A DNA stretch of 64,000 nt from Vescimonas cirricatena (GCF_020687045.1 NZ_JAJEPW010000007.1:1-64000); one strand, 5' to 3'. Positions 51,501-59,956 are shown, numbered from the stretch's first letter. Translations and numbers: made by a program. The notes: generated by a model not told the origin, from the sequence alone.

Positions 51501-54500
51501 CCAACAGAACGCCGAAGCATTCTTCGCTCAGCTGGAGCAGTGGAACGACGAAGACGAGTACACCCGCTGTATCCAGGCACTGAATGCCATCCCGGAGAAC
51601 TGGAGGAACTACCGCACCGCCTACGCCCTGGCCCGTGCACTGGAGAACTACGCCATCATCGGGGACCATGACGAAGGTACTTTGAAATCCAAGGGAGACA
51701 AAGTCCTTCTGAGGGCCATTGAGGTGCTGGAGTCCGTCCGGGAGGAAGGCCAGGACAAGGCGGAGTGGAATATGCGGATGGCCTATGGCTATCAGTATCT
51801 CTACGGCCAGGAGGAAAAGGCCATTCCCTACGCCCAGCGGTGGGCAGAGTTGGACCCGGAGGATGAAAATGCTCCGGCGGTAATTCGGGAGTGTAAGGCG
51901 GAGATCCGGAAACGCCAGCGCAGCCGGAAGAAGAAGGCCAAATTCGTGCCCGGTGATACCCCATTTGAGGGCTTCGACCTCACCAACTTCTGGGATGATA
52001 ATTGGTATGCACTGAAAGAATATGTCAGTGATCCGCCTTCCGATGAGCTGATTGCCAGCGTGGAGGAGGAACTGGGCTACAAGCTGCCCGCCGCCTACAT
52101 TTGGCTGATGAAGCAGCACAACGGCGGCATTCCGGTGAACACCTGCTATCCCTGCGATGAGCCTACCTGTTGGTCAGATGATCATGTGGCCATCACCGGC
52201 ATTTTCGGAATCGGACGGGAAAAGAGCTGCTCCCTCTGTGGAGAGCTGGGCAGCCAGTTTATGATCGATGAGTGGGAGTATCCTGCCATCGGTGTGGCCA
52301 TCTGCGACTGTCCAAGCGCCGGACACGATATGATTTTCCTGGACTACCGGGCTTGCGGTCCCCAGGGAGAGCCTGCGGTAGTCCATGTGGATCAGGAAAA
52401 TGACTATAAAATTACCCATCTGGCAGATAGCTTTGAGGAATTTATCCGCGGACTGGAGCATGAATCCCTCTATGATCCGGATGAAGATGCAGAGGGTCTT
52501 GAGGATGACGCCGACGAGGAGGAAACCGACCGTAAGGGCTCCTTTGCCGGGTCTGTGCTCCTCTCCAAAGCGGAATGGGACAAGGAGCAGTTGATCCGGA
52601 ATCTACGGGAAGAATGGGGCATCGTAGATGAGGAGCCGGATGAGGGCGACGAAGATGATGAGAACAGCGATGACGCTGTGGTAATGCGGGTCGGCGGCAT
52701 GATGCTGATCGTGACACTCTTCCACGGTCACATCCCGGACAATGAAGCGGAGATCAACGCCGAAAACAACTATATGTGGCCAGAGGCCGTAGAGGTGGCC
52801 AAAGCGCACAAGGCCCATATCATGGTGGCTGTATTGGGCGAGGAGGAAAAACTGCTGGAACGGGGCAAGCTGTTCACCAAGGCGATGGCAGTGTGCTGCA
52901 AGCAGAAATACGCCACCGGTGTCTACACCAGCGGCGTGGTATTTGAGCCTCGTTTCTATGAGGGCCTTGCCGATATGCTCAAAGAGGACGAGCTGCCCAT
53001 CTTCAACTGGGTTTGGTTCGGCCTGTACCGGAGCGAGGGGGGCCTAAACGGCTACACCTACGGCATGGATGTGTTTGGCAAGGAGGAAATGGAGGTGTTG
53101 AACACCGACGCTGAGCCGGAGGAACTGCGGGACTTTTTGGCCAGCCTTGCCTCCTATGTGCTGGCGTGTGATGTGACACTGCAAGACGGCGAGACCATCG
53201 GTTTTTCTGCGGACGATAAGCACACCATCACCCGCAGCCCCGGCGTCTCCCTGCCGGAGGAACAGATGACCCTGAAGATCGGTTACGAGCCTATAAAGGG
53301 AGATCCGGAGGATGACAGCTGCGACCACTCAGACAATGATGACACGCAGGATGAGGAAGAATTCAGTAATCCCGAAGTCTACACCGAGGAGGAGATGGAA
53401 GCCGTCGAGGGGCACATTGAGCAGTATTTCGGCAAGTTCGAGAATGTGTTCCATGAGCTGGTTTCTCCCGACATCCATGTGGACATCTGCGTGGTGCCGC
53501 CCTCTGAGGAGCGGGACTACTGCACCCTGGTCACCATGGGCATGGGCGCTCACCGGATGAATGTGCCGGAGGAACTGGCGGAATATAAGCTGGAGCGGGC
53601 GGAGCTGGCCATTGCCCTGCCTGCGGACTGGAAGCTGGATCAGGAGTCCATGAAAGACGAAAAGTGGTACTGGCCCATCCGCCTGCTGAAATCCTTGGCC
53701 CGCCTTCCCATTGCCAGCGATACCTGGCTGGGCTTCGGCCATACCATGGACAATGAGGAGGATTTTGCAAAGGACACAAAGCTGTGCGCCGCCATTCTGA
53801 CTGGTCCCCAGGATACCGAAGATGGCAGCGAGGTCTGCATCCTGCCGAGTGGCGAGGAGGTCAACTTCTATCAGGTGATTCCTCTCTACCGGGATGAATT
53901 GGAATATAAGCTGGCCCATGACGCGGACGCCCTGCTGGGCAAAATGAACGGCATCAGCTTTGTGGTGGAGCCTGATCGTCAGGATGCTATCACCCGTGGC
54001 ACCCTTTCCAATGATGATTTTGACGGTGAGATGGACGATGCCTCCTATCATATCGAGAGCATTGAGGAGAAGGAACTGCCAATTGACCCCATCAACGCTT
54101 ATAACCACATGGCCATCTACCTGCGCTGGTGCATGGAGCACGACCTGATGGGTGAGGACTTCCTGAAAGAATACAGCGAAGTGGCCAAACAGGTCAAAGC
54201 TGATCCTGCCAGTGTGGATCTGCGGGAGTTTATCCGGGATGAGCTGGACGGCTGTCTGTTCTCTGTGCTATTCAATCAGCAAGGCCGTGCCTTTGCAGGC
54301 TATTACTACGGAGAGGGCGACAGCCCCTACTATCCTGCCGATGTTGACGACAACGCCCTCCGCTTCTTCGGCCCGGAGCGGTATCACTCTGATGAGTTCC
54401 AGGATGAAGCCTACCTGTTCATCCCCTTTGACGAGGACTACTATCAGGCTATGGCAGAGGTGATCGGGGAACGGTTTGAAAACTGGCAGGGACAGGACTT

Positions 54501-55287
54501 CGACGAGGACACGCTGGAGCCTTCCGAGGTTGCTCAGGCCATCATGGAGTATCTGGACTGCGAGTGTACCTATTTCCCATCCATGGCAGATGATGACCCC
54601 ATCATGTCGGCATACAGCTACGCCCAGCGGCTGGGGGTACGGGAGGGCTTTGTTCCCGTGCTCATCAAGGCGGATGATGAAACGCTGTTGGAGTGTCTGG
54701 TGATGAACGCCGATCCGGAGCACAATGCGGACTTCTACGAATTTGACCTCAAAACAGTAGAGGAGTATCGAAAGAAGATGCTCTCCGCTCCCATCAAGGA
54801 CGGAAAGGCGGTTCTGGAGGAATTGACCGGCCAGCGCAAGGAAGAAGCCGAGGACGATGACATGGACTGGGAGGCGGAAGTCCTGGGCGAGATGGAGGGC
54901 GGCTATGACAATGACCGCTTCTCCTGCTATTGGGATTCGGATAGCCACATGACCTATCCGCTCATTCTGGCCAAAATTCCGGTCAAGAACCCCTGGGAGA
55001 TCTTCGCCTATCTGCCCTTTGGAAATTGGAATGAGTGCCCCGACACGCCGGACCTGATGGCAGTGGCGAAATACTGGTTCGAGCAGCATGGTGCCATCCC
55101 TGCCGCCATGAGCCACGATGAATTGGAGTTTGAACTTCCGACTCCGATCTCCAAGGAAAGAGCTATGGAAGTGGCTGTGGAGCAATATGGCTTCTGCCCA
55201 GATCTGGATCAGAATGAGGATGGAAGCATTGGCTCCTTGGCAGATGTCCTGTGGCAGTCCACCGTCTGGTATTTCTGGTGGGATTGA
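48595..55287 (+). CDS. Giant 2230-residue poly-immunity protein
   Basis: Domains in order: DUF4259 (1-155, starts MGAWGIKALERDEGLD); an unassigned module (158-315, starts MYIKKYWGNF); DUF2185/Imm33-like (325-432, with SGWRFTAGDESEAYMDD); TPR block 1 (445-555); a large unassigned module (583-935); TPR block 2 (960-1118); SMI1/KNR4 (1125-1295); DUF4261 (1313-1565); SUFU-like (1588-1790); an unassigned module (1800-1960, NHMAIYLRWCMEHDLM); and DUF4253 (1980-2230, ending STVWYFWWD). Very acidic linkers join them. There is no signal peptide or membrane segment, so it is cytosolic. Most of these families occur singly as immunity proteins; fused chains are known as poly-immunity proteins. Each module probably binds a different incoming toxin. 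GAGAGGTGCCGAC precedes ATG 48595. Confidence 0.85.
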   Translation: MGAWGIKALERDEGLDVLDILKNEYVPEHPVMDLGEMIELMKEEVMLGADFSQIDFLFDNTAMALAELYFQWKDNSKLDYDHEEAIWDKVTGFTASKEALAFLLRQLTDIKNEVPDEDGIREIVDLWKNEDSGEIAPAWLEHLNQLIDRLDSEQEARQMYIKKYWGNFIGGSDDSLNLVAFLEDQKKEEIPLSEIFAKIGLDKQNWDFRQTVEYLEFTHSDGVEMDFHFAIDVVTDLAAILLECSVSGSVNLQDLDEYNTPARRIRITATPEEHEAMDKALADFVHAPLEYDISEMMGEDEITDMASQVEMLRKELYEASGRNRNYHVKAEDVKDLLPDWEGADGCIATNRITVEGCKVGYCYREKPDGGWDSGWRFTAGDESEAYMDDPNNAGIYKLNTICNDDPDIIPLLNTPAPCAFERDENGVFQQIKDWKPDEDEEDPDMDILKQCQKWHEEDKHQKIVDALEAISAEERTPEMDMELARAYNNLADPSEPEGKKLLHRALELMQSHEEELGDTHSWNFRMGYAYYYLDQKGRALRYFEKALELHPGDDPKLNTQQDIEDLIDWCKKGISLPQFSECFRERTEDWWETFAEMEAELRQMMDEDKDHTRGAELVAQMQETLNLVFDEISFEMGFNGKKHELILTPEGDKVKLFELVYFQKHAPKEVLEHWNILVGRQPLQNIGLRTEDGWDISGEDVQIWLEEQGENSFAISAYYEKLLPMLREEEGRAWWMLTTLTDQVLGEIPHMRYIDSFDVLEEPKAEPSFLLSQLPDKLREQGLELSTDPEAYLESYLGYKMEPKQDPDADWRLDVMAGSTCCVPLINGYLNADNDFMDDLHADGAVAGFFCYPLDTLREEEGSQKIFDFRDKLEEVLTGGDGSEVLTLTGGATGLYCGYVDFIAWDIQEALNMAKEFFEGTDIPWAIFHTFRREAGSVSLKQQDDGTETENQDDELDETLTGMDYIPYTQQNAEAFFAQLEQWNDEDEYTRCIQALNAIPENWRNYRTAYALARALENYAIIGDHDEGTLKSKGDKVLLRAIEVLESVREEGQDKAEWNMRMAYGYQYLYGQEEKAIPYAQRWAELDPEDENAPAVIRECKAEIRKRQRSRKKKAKFVPGDTPFEGFDLTNFWDDNWYALKEYVSDPPSDELIASVEEELGYKLPAAYIWLMKQHNGGIPVNTCYPCDEPTCWSDDHVAITGIFGIGREKSCSLCGELGSQFMIDEWEYPAIGVAICDCPSAGHDMIFLDYRACGPQGEPAVVHVDQENDYKITHLADSFEEFIRGLEHESLYDPDEDAEGLEDDADEEETDRKGSFAGSVLLSKAEWDKEQLIRNLREEWGIVDEEPDEGDEDDENSDDAVVMRVGGMMLIVTLFHGHIPDNEAEINAENNYMWPEAVEVAKAHKAHIMVAVLGEEEKLLERGKLFTKAMAVCCKQKYATGVYTSGVVFEPRFYEGLADMLKEDELPIFNWVWFGLYRSEGGLNGYTYGMDVFGKEEMEVLNTDAEPEELRDFLASLASYVLACDVTLQDGETIGFSADDKHTITRSPGVSLPEEQMTLKIGYEPIKGDPEDDSCDHSDNDDTQDEEEFSNPEVYTEEEMEAVEGHIEQYFGKFENVFHELVSPDIHVDICVVPPSEERDYCTLVTMGMGAHRMNVPEELAEYKLERAELAIALPADWKLDQESMKDEKWYWPIRLLKSLARLPIASDTWLGFGHTMDNEEDFAKDTKLCAAILTGPQDTEDGSEVCILPSGEEVNFYQVIPLYRDELEYKLAHDADALLGKMNGISFVVEPDRQDAITRGTLSNDDFDGEMDDASYHIESIEEKELPIDPINAYNHMAIYLRWCMEHDLMGEDFLKEYSEVAKQVKADPASVDLREFIRDELDGCLFSVLFNQQGRAFAGYYYGEGDSPYYPADVDDNALRFFGPERYHSDEFQDEAYLFIPFDEDYYQAMAEVIGERFENWQGQDFDEDTLEPSEVAQAIMEYLDCECTYFPSMADDDPIMSAYSYAQRLGVREGFVPVLIKADDETLLECLVMNADPEHNADFYEFDLKTVEEYRKKMLSAPIKDGKAVLEELTGQRKEEAEDDDMDWEAEVLGEMEGGYDNDRFSCYWDSDSHMTYPLILAKIPVKNPWEIFAYLPFGNWNECPDTPDLMAVAKYWFEQHGAIPAAMSHDELEFELPTPISKERAMEVAVEQYGFCPDLDQNEDGSIGSLADVLWQSTVWYFWWD

Positions 55288-55302
55288 TGGGAGGTGCGAC
55301 CA

Positions 55303-56166
55303 ATGACAGAATATCAGAAAACCTATATCGAACTAAAAAAACAGTTTGTTGCGACCAATGAAGGTCCGGACAGTGTCCGCGCTCTATATACCTTCAAGGA
55401 AGAACTTGAGCAGAGTGAGGATCAGCAGGCCAAGGAAGTGCTGGTGGATATGTATGATCTACTGGACTTCAAGAAGGATGCCTACGAACTGCTCTGCCAA
55501 ATCGGAAATCGTTCCGACAAGAAGACCCTCAAGCGGCTGGGCATCTTGAAGGACTATGCGGAAAACTGGGGCAATCATTATGCCCTCCCCAGGCCCAAAA
55601 CGCCGGAGGAGAAGCAGAAAGAGAAGGAGCGGCAGGCCCAGCTGGGCCTGCCCGCCTTCCGGTATCACCCCAATCCTCTGGAAACTGGGGCTTTTGAGGA
55701 ATCCGCAGACGGCGTTGTCTGCGACTGCTGCGGCAAGACGACCCATATTTTCTATACAGCCCCCTTTTACGCCGTGGAGGATATTGCATATCTGTGCCCA
55801 GAGTGCATCGCCAACGGCGAAGCAGCCCGGAAATATGACGGTAGTTTTCAAGATGATTTCTCTGTGGATGATGGTGTAGACGATCCGGAGAAGCTGGACG
55901 AGCTGATCCACCGCACCCCCGGCTACTCCGGCTGGCAGCAGGAATACTGGCGCGCCCACTGCGGCGACTACTGCGCCTACCTGGGCCATGTGGGTGCCAG
56001 AGAACTGCGGGCCCTGGGTGTGCTGGAGGAGGTACTGGACGATCCGATGTGGGACGATGAGCAAAAAGAAATGATCCGGGAATCTGTCAATGGCGGGCAT
56101 CTGCAATGCTATCTGTTCCAGTGCCTCCACTGCGGAAAACACCTGGTCTGGATGGATTTTGATTGA
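55303..56166 (+). CDS. CbrC (UPF0167) family protein
   Basis: 287 residues from ATG 55303 (GGGAGGTGCGACCA). The N-terminal helical region (1-100) is followed by the CbrC domain with FRYHPNPLETGAFEES, CDCCGKTTHIFYTAPFYAVE, CPECIANGEAARK and a last CLHCGKHLVW. Four CxxC pairs suggest zinc binding. The E. coli founder CbrC is linked to colicin E2 tolerance, so a bacteriocin or toxin immunity role fits the operon. Confidence 0.8.
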   Translation: MTEYQKTYIELKKQFVATNEGPDSVRALYTFKEELEQSEDQQAKEVLVDMYDLLDFKKDAYELLCQIGNRSDKKTLKRLGILKDYAENWGNHYALPRPKTPEEKQKEKERQAQLGLPAFRYHPNPLETGAFEESADGVVCDCCGKTTHIFYTAPFYAVEDIAYLCPECIANGEAARKYDGSFQDDFSVDDGVDDPEKLDELIHRTPGYSGWQQEYWRAHCGDYCAYLGHVGARELRALGVLEEVLDDPMWDDEQKEMIRESVNGGHLQCYLFQCLHCGKHLVWMDFD

Positions 56167-56181
56167 AAAGGAGGCAATACT

Positions 56182-56961
56182 ATGGGACTTGACATCTACG
56201 CCGGAACATTGACCCGGTACTATTCTCACAACTGGAAAACTGTTGTTCAGCAGTGGGCGGAGGAAAACGGATACTCTTTCAACCGCATCACCCCGGACGG
56301 GGAACCTGCTGATAACGAGGAAGAAATGTCCCCGGCTGAGGTCCAGGCGGCGGTGGAGAACTGGCGGGATCAGATCTTGAGCGCCATTTCTCAGCCGGGC
56401 CAGCCCCCCTACGCTCCCTGGCTTGAAGATAATGAGAAACCTTATTACACCGACAAGCCGGATTGGGATGCCTTCGGCGCTATGCTGCTGGTGGCCGCCT
56501 GTCGTACATACGAGGAACCGGTGCCTTCCACCGTGGAGAAGGACTGGATCTTCGGGGAGCATCCTCTGGTCGCCCGCCTTGCATCAGATGAGGAGCGGGT
56601 GTGGTCCCTGTTTCGTGGGGCTACCTGGTGGCTCCCTCTTTCTGACAGCTTTCTGTTCCAAGGGTCCTTGCCTACCGATGACACCGCCGCTATCGCCACC
56701 TTGGGCGGACTGCGGAAGGAGCTGGAAAAGCTGAACCAGCTGGCGTGGCAGGCCGATGAGGACACTATCCTTGGCTGGGCAGACACGGAGGGATACCCGG
56801 TAGACGGAACCGTAGACTCAGATGGACAGTACAGCAAGGCAGACATCCCGGAACACACCCAGTATGACACTCAATCCCTTGCCAAGTTTGCCTTCTCCAT
56901 GTTCTGGCGGGCCATGCGGTTTGCCGAGGAGCAGCAGGTGCCTATCCTGCTTGACTATTAA
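56182..56961 (+). CDS. Hypothetical immunity-like protein
   Basis: 259 residues starting MGLDIYAGTLTRYYSHNWKT. The pattern of a Gly-Leu-Asp-Ile-Tyr start plus Trp-rich interior (SLFRGATWWLPLSDSFLF) recurs in hypothetical proteins of immunity-type clusters. No named domain is recognised. AAAGGAGGCAATACT precedes ATG 56182. Confidence 0.6.
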   Translation: MGLDIYAGTLTRYYSHNWKTVVQQWAEENGYSFNRITPDGEPADNEEEMSPAEVQAAVENWRDQILSAISQPGQPPYAPWLEDNEKPYYTDKPDWDAFGAMLLVAACRTYEEPVPSTVEKDWIFGEHPLVARLASDEERVWSLFRGATWWLPLSDSFLFQGSLPTDDTAAIATLGGLRKELEKLNQLAWQADEDTILGWADTEGYPVDGTVDSDGQYSKADIPEHTQYDTQSLAKFAFSMFWRAMRFAEEQQVPILLDY

Positions 56962-56978
56962 AGAGAATTCGTCAGGGG

Positions 56979-57863
56979 GTGGAGACCGTGGAACAAAAAC
57001 GGCCGGCAGATATAATTCAGGAACTTCTGGACTACCTGTGGAACGGCCTGGGCCTGGAGGAAAAGGGCTGGAAGCGTCTGAAAAAGCGCGACTTCAAAAA
57101 GAAAATGAAAAACGGGCTGACCTATCAGATCTGGTTTGACCGGAGCCGCTACAACTACATAGACTACGAAATCGGCCATGGGAATGTGGAGGTGGGCTTC
57201 AGCTGTATCATAAAGCAGGGAGATGACTACCTCTACTCTTTCAGAATTGAACCCACAACAGGCGGTTCATTCTTTCGGATGCTGACAGAGGACCTGCGGC
57301 TGAACACCGGGCTGCTGGACACCTTTCTGCCCCTGGTCAAAGCCAACTACCTCGACTTCATCGACCGCTTCGAGGCAGACCCCGTGGAGGCATTACAGCC
57401 GGTCTGCGCCCCCTTCACCGAGGCGGAGGACTACAGCTGGTTCATCTATGTGCGGGAGCAGATGGTGGAACGGTACGGAACGGCGGAGCAGATGGAGGAG
57501 TACCGCCGTCAGGCGGAATTGCGCGGAACGCCTGGACACAAGGCAAAGAACTGGATGGGTTCGATGTTGTTCCACCTCTCCCACGCCAATGATGTGGATC
57601 AAGCCTGGGCCTCAAGCCGCACCAGAGAGGAACTGGACCAGGTGGTGGAACCCTTTGTGCAGGCCAAGCGGCAGACAGGACAGTGGACACAGGAGGATGA
57701 GGCGGGCTATCAGCTCTACCGGCAGGAAACAGATCCGAAGAAGCGCACCTTTCGGGTATGGTATCTCATCGCCAACCCCCGCGGCCTGCCGAAAGAGTTT
57801 GTCCAGAAAGAGCTGGAGTTTCGGTGGAAACTGTTCCCAGAAAAGAAGGAGGAACCCAAATGA
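56979..57863 (+). CDS. DUF4304-like immunity protein (tentative)
   Basis: 294 residues from GTG 56979, or 291 from GTG 56988. The N-terminal half (DIIQELLDYLWNGLGLEEKG, FKKKMKNGLTYQIWFDRSRY) resembles DUF4304: a GF/GW-KKK motif followed by a strand-rich core. The C-terminal half is helical, with PKKRTFRVWYLIANPRGLP. It overlaps the DUF4261 gene by 4 bp. Confidence 0.5.
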   Translation: METVEQKRPADIIQELLDYLWNGLGLEEKGWKRLKKRDFKKKMKNGLTYQIWFDRSRYNYIDYEIGHGNVEVGFSCIIKQGDDYLYSFRIEPTTGGSFFRMLTEDLRLNTGLLDTFLPLVKANYLDFIDRFEADPVEALQPVCAPFTEAEDYSWFIYVREQMVERYGTAEQMEEYRRQAELRGTPGHKAKNWMGSMLFHLSHANDVDQAWASSRTREELDQVVEPFVQAKRQTGQWTQEDEAGYQLYRQETDPKKRTFRVWYLIANPRGLPKEFVQKELEFRWKLFPEKKEEPK

Positions 57864-58738
57864 GCAATAAAGCTTTCCAGCAAAATCTGGACGACAAAAA
57901 AGGCCCCCAGCCCGGAGGTCCCTATCTCATTCAGATGCTGTTCAAAGAGCCGGTAGAAATGCCGGATAAAGAAAAAATGACTGCCATAATGGAGAAGCAC
58001 ATCGGATCAACAGAGTGCTTCTGTTATGATAAGAAAATGGCCGGCTTTGCCGCCCTGGATCATGTCGCGGAATTTCAGGACGGCAAGTGCCCGGTACAGC
58101 TGATGGTGATGAAATGCGACAAGTTCAAGGGCAAAGGCTTTGATGCCTTTCTGATGAGCCAGATGTGGGACTGCCAGGAGGACCGTGACCGGATCTTCCG
58201 GGAGTGCAAATATCAGGTGGTGGCCACCGATATGCTGACTGCGGCGCTTCCAGCGCTGGAGCGTGCCAACCTGGATGCCGACTTTCTGGAGGCTCTGGCA
58301 GAGCTGTACCCCACCTGTGAGGCGTTCTATTTCCAGAACTGCGGCAAGCTGTTTCTGGCAGAGGATGTGCGCTCCCATCAGATTGAGGGGCCGGATCGGT
58401 TCATCCGCTTTGGCGTCAATGTCCGTTTCTTCAACATCGAGGGCACGGAGGATATGCTCATCGACACGGTGGGCATGAGCACCCTGTTTTTGCCGGATCT
58501 CCAGTACCACTTCCACGGCATGGACCCCAACTGGGTGGTAAACCACGCCTATAATGCAGCGTCCTATATTCTGGAGCATGATAACCCCATTGAGGATGGG
58601 GAAACCATAGACGGCGTGGCGGATGGCCAGATGTGCCGGGAGATCCAGTGGAAGTGCCAATATGAAGATGCCTTGATCCAGCCGCCCAGAGGGGTGCTGG
58701 ACATCAACATGGGAAACTATGCTTCGGGAGGACGCTGA
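57860..58738 (+). CDS. DUF4261 family protein
   Basis: 292 residues from ATG 57860 (AAGGAGGAACCCAA). The family pattern is clear: IQMLFKEPVEMPDKEKMTAI, MSQMWDCQEDRDRIFRECKY, YFQNCGKLFLAEDVRSHQI, and TVGMSTLFLPDLQYHFHGMD. It is a second, stand-alone member of the family also found inside the giant protein (residues about 1313-1565). DUF4261 is an immunity-type domain. Confidence 0.8.
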   Translation: MSNKAFQQNLDDKKGPQPGGPYLIQMLFKEPVEMPDKEKMTAIMEKHIGSTECFCYDKKMAGFAALDHVAEFQDGKCPVQLMVMKCDKFKGKGFDAFLMSQMWDCQEDRDRIFRECKYQVVATDMLTAALPALERANLDADFLEALAELYPTCEAFYFQNCGKLFLAEDVRSHQIEGPDRFIRFGVNVRFFNIEGTEDMLIDTVGMSTLFLPDLQYHFHGMDPNWVVNHAYNAASYILEHDNPIEDGETIDGVADGQMCREIQWKCQYEDALIQPPRGVLDINMGNYASGGR

Positions 58739-58879
58739 ATGAATGGCGTTGTGCTCCTGGTAGGCGGACTTCTGCTTGTGGCGGTGATCAAGCTGATTAT
58801 AGATCGAAATTGGATCGGCCTGCTTCTCTGTGCTGTCGCCCTGCTTCTGGTCTTTGGGGCTGGACACCATACAAAATAG
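58739..58879 (+). CDS. Small two-helix membrane protein
   Basis: 46 residues from ATG 58739, one base past the previous stop, with GGAGG at 58727-58731. Two hydrophobic stretches (VVLLVGGLLLVAVIKLII and LLLCAVALLLVFGA) flank DRNWIG. It is too short for usual gene-calling limits. The helix-turn-helix membrane layout with an internal NW recalls Imm17-like proteins, which suggests a mini-immunity protein. It is the last gene of the immunity run. Confidence 0.55.
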   Translation: MNGVVLLVGGLLLVAVIKLIIDRNWIGLLLCAVALLLVFGAGHHTK

Positions 58880-58907
58880 GCCATTTTAAGAATCGAGGAG
58901 GTGAAGT

Positions 58908-59870
58908 ATGCAGAATTCAACAAATATGCGGATACTGGAATTACTCCGGTTTCTCTATGAGCGGACCGATGAAAACCATCCCGCCACAGTATCTGACATC
59001 ATTGCCCATCTGAATGGAAAAGGAATTCAGGCAGTGCGGCAGACTGTTTACGCAGATACCAATGCGCTGATCGATGCGGGGATTGATATTGTGGTGGTTA
59101 AGAGTACCCAAAACCAATATTTTATGGGAAGTCGCCTGTTTGAGTATCCAGAACTGAAAATGCTGACAGATGCAGTAGCATCCTCGAAGATCATTTCTGC
59201 CAAGAAATCCGAGGAGCTGGTGCAGAAATTATGCCGTTTAGCCGGCACATATCAGGCAGAGCAGCTTCGGCAGCTCGCCAGCTTATCCAGTCGGGTGAAA
59301 CCGGACAATGAGCAAGTCTATTACATCATTGATGCCATCCAAACGGCGATTTTGGAAAAGCGGCAGGTACAGTTCCAGTATTATGAATATACGCCCGAGA
59401 AAAAACGAGTTCTCAAGCATGGCGGTTACCTCTATAAACTGGAGCCTTATGCTTTGGAATGGAAGAATGACCACTATTACCTGATTGGCTTTTCTTACAA
59501 GCACCAGCGGATGGCCCATTTCCGAGTAGACCGCCTGTCGGGGATCAAGATACTTCCCGCCGGCTTTACACCCGATGAAGGCTTTGATGTGGCGGGCTAC
59601 ACCAACAAGATCGTTGATATGTTTGCTGCTGACCGCACGATTTCTGTTGAACTGCTCTGCGAGAACAAACTGATGAAAACCATCATAGACCATTATGGAG
59701 AATCTGTACCCACTCGTCCATATGACGAGGAACACTTTGCTGCAAAAATCGAAGTCGATCCAAGCAGCACCTTTTACGGCTGGGTCTTCAAATTTATGGG
59801 CGGTATTCAGATCATAGCACCCCAGAAGTGTGTGGAAGAAATGAAGCGGATCGCCCGCAGTTTTCTCTAA
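58908..59870 (+). CDS. WYL-domain transcriptional regulator
   Basis: 320 residues. The N-terminal winged HTH (about 1-75: ILELLRFLYERTDENHPATV, AVRQTVYADTNALIDAGIDI) is followed by the WYL domain (about 150-220: FQYYEYTPEKKRVLKHGG, LEPYALEWKNDHYYLIGF, HFRVDRLSGI) and a WCX-like C-terminal extension. WYL proteins bind ligands or nucleic acid and often control defence islands. It is co-directional, 28 bp after the last immunity gene, and the terminator directly behind it closes the unit. Confidence 0.92.
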   Translation: MQNSTNMRILELLRFLYERTDENHPATVSDIIAHLNGKGIQAVRQTVYADTNALIDAGIDIVVVKSTQNQYFMGSRLFEYPELKMLTDAVASSKIISAKKSEELVQKLCRLAGTYQAEQLRQLASLSSRVKPDNEQVYYIIDAIQTAILEKRQVQFQYYEYTPEKKRVLKHGGYLYKLEPYALEWKNDHYYLIGFSYKHQRMAHFRVDRLSGIKILPAGFTPDEGFDVAGYTNKIVDMFAADRTISVELLCENKLMKTIIDHYGESVPTRPYDEEHFAAKIEVDPSSTFYGWVFKFMGGIQIIAPQKCVEEMKRIARSFL

Positions 59871-59925
59871 AACGGAGGTCAGGTGTTATGAAATTTTAAC
59901 ACCTGACCTCCGTTTCCTTTTTTAT
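59871..59925 (+). terminator. Strong terminator of the immunity operon
   Basis: AACGGAGGTCAGGTGTTA (59871-59888) and its exact complement (59897-59914) form an 18-bp stem followed by TCCTTTTTTAT. It starts at the first base after the WYL stop codon. Confidence 0.92.
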
Positions 59926-59927
59926 CC

Positions 59928-59956
59928 TTGTATCGAACAGATGTACTGGCTATAAT
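59928..59956 (+). promoter_or_regulatory. Promoter of the XRE-ImmA operon
   Basis: TTGTAT (59928-59933), 17 bp and TATAAT (59951-59956) read toward the XRE gene at 60007. Confidence 0.65.
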
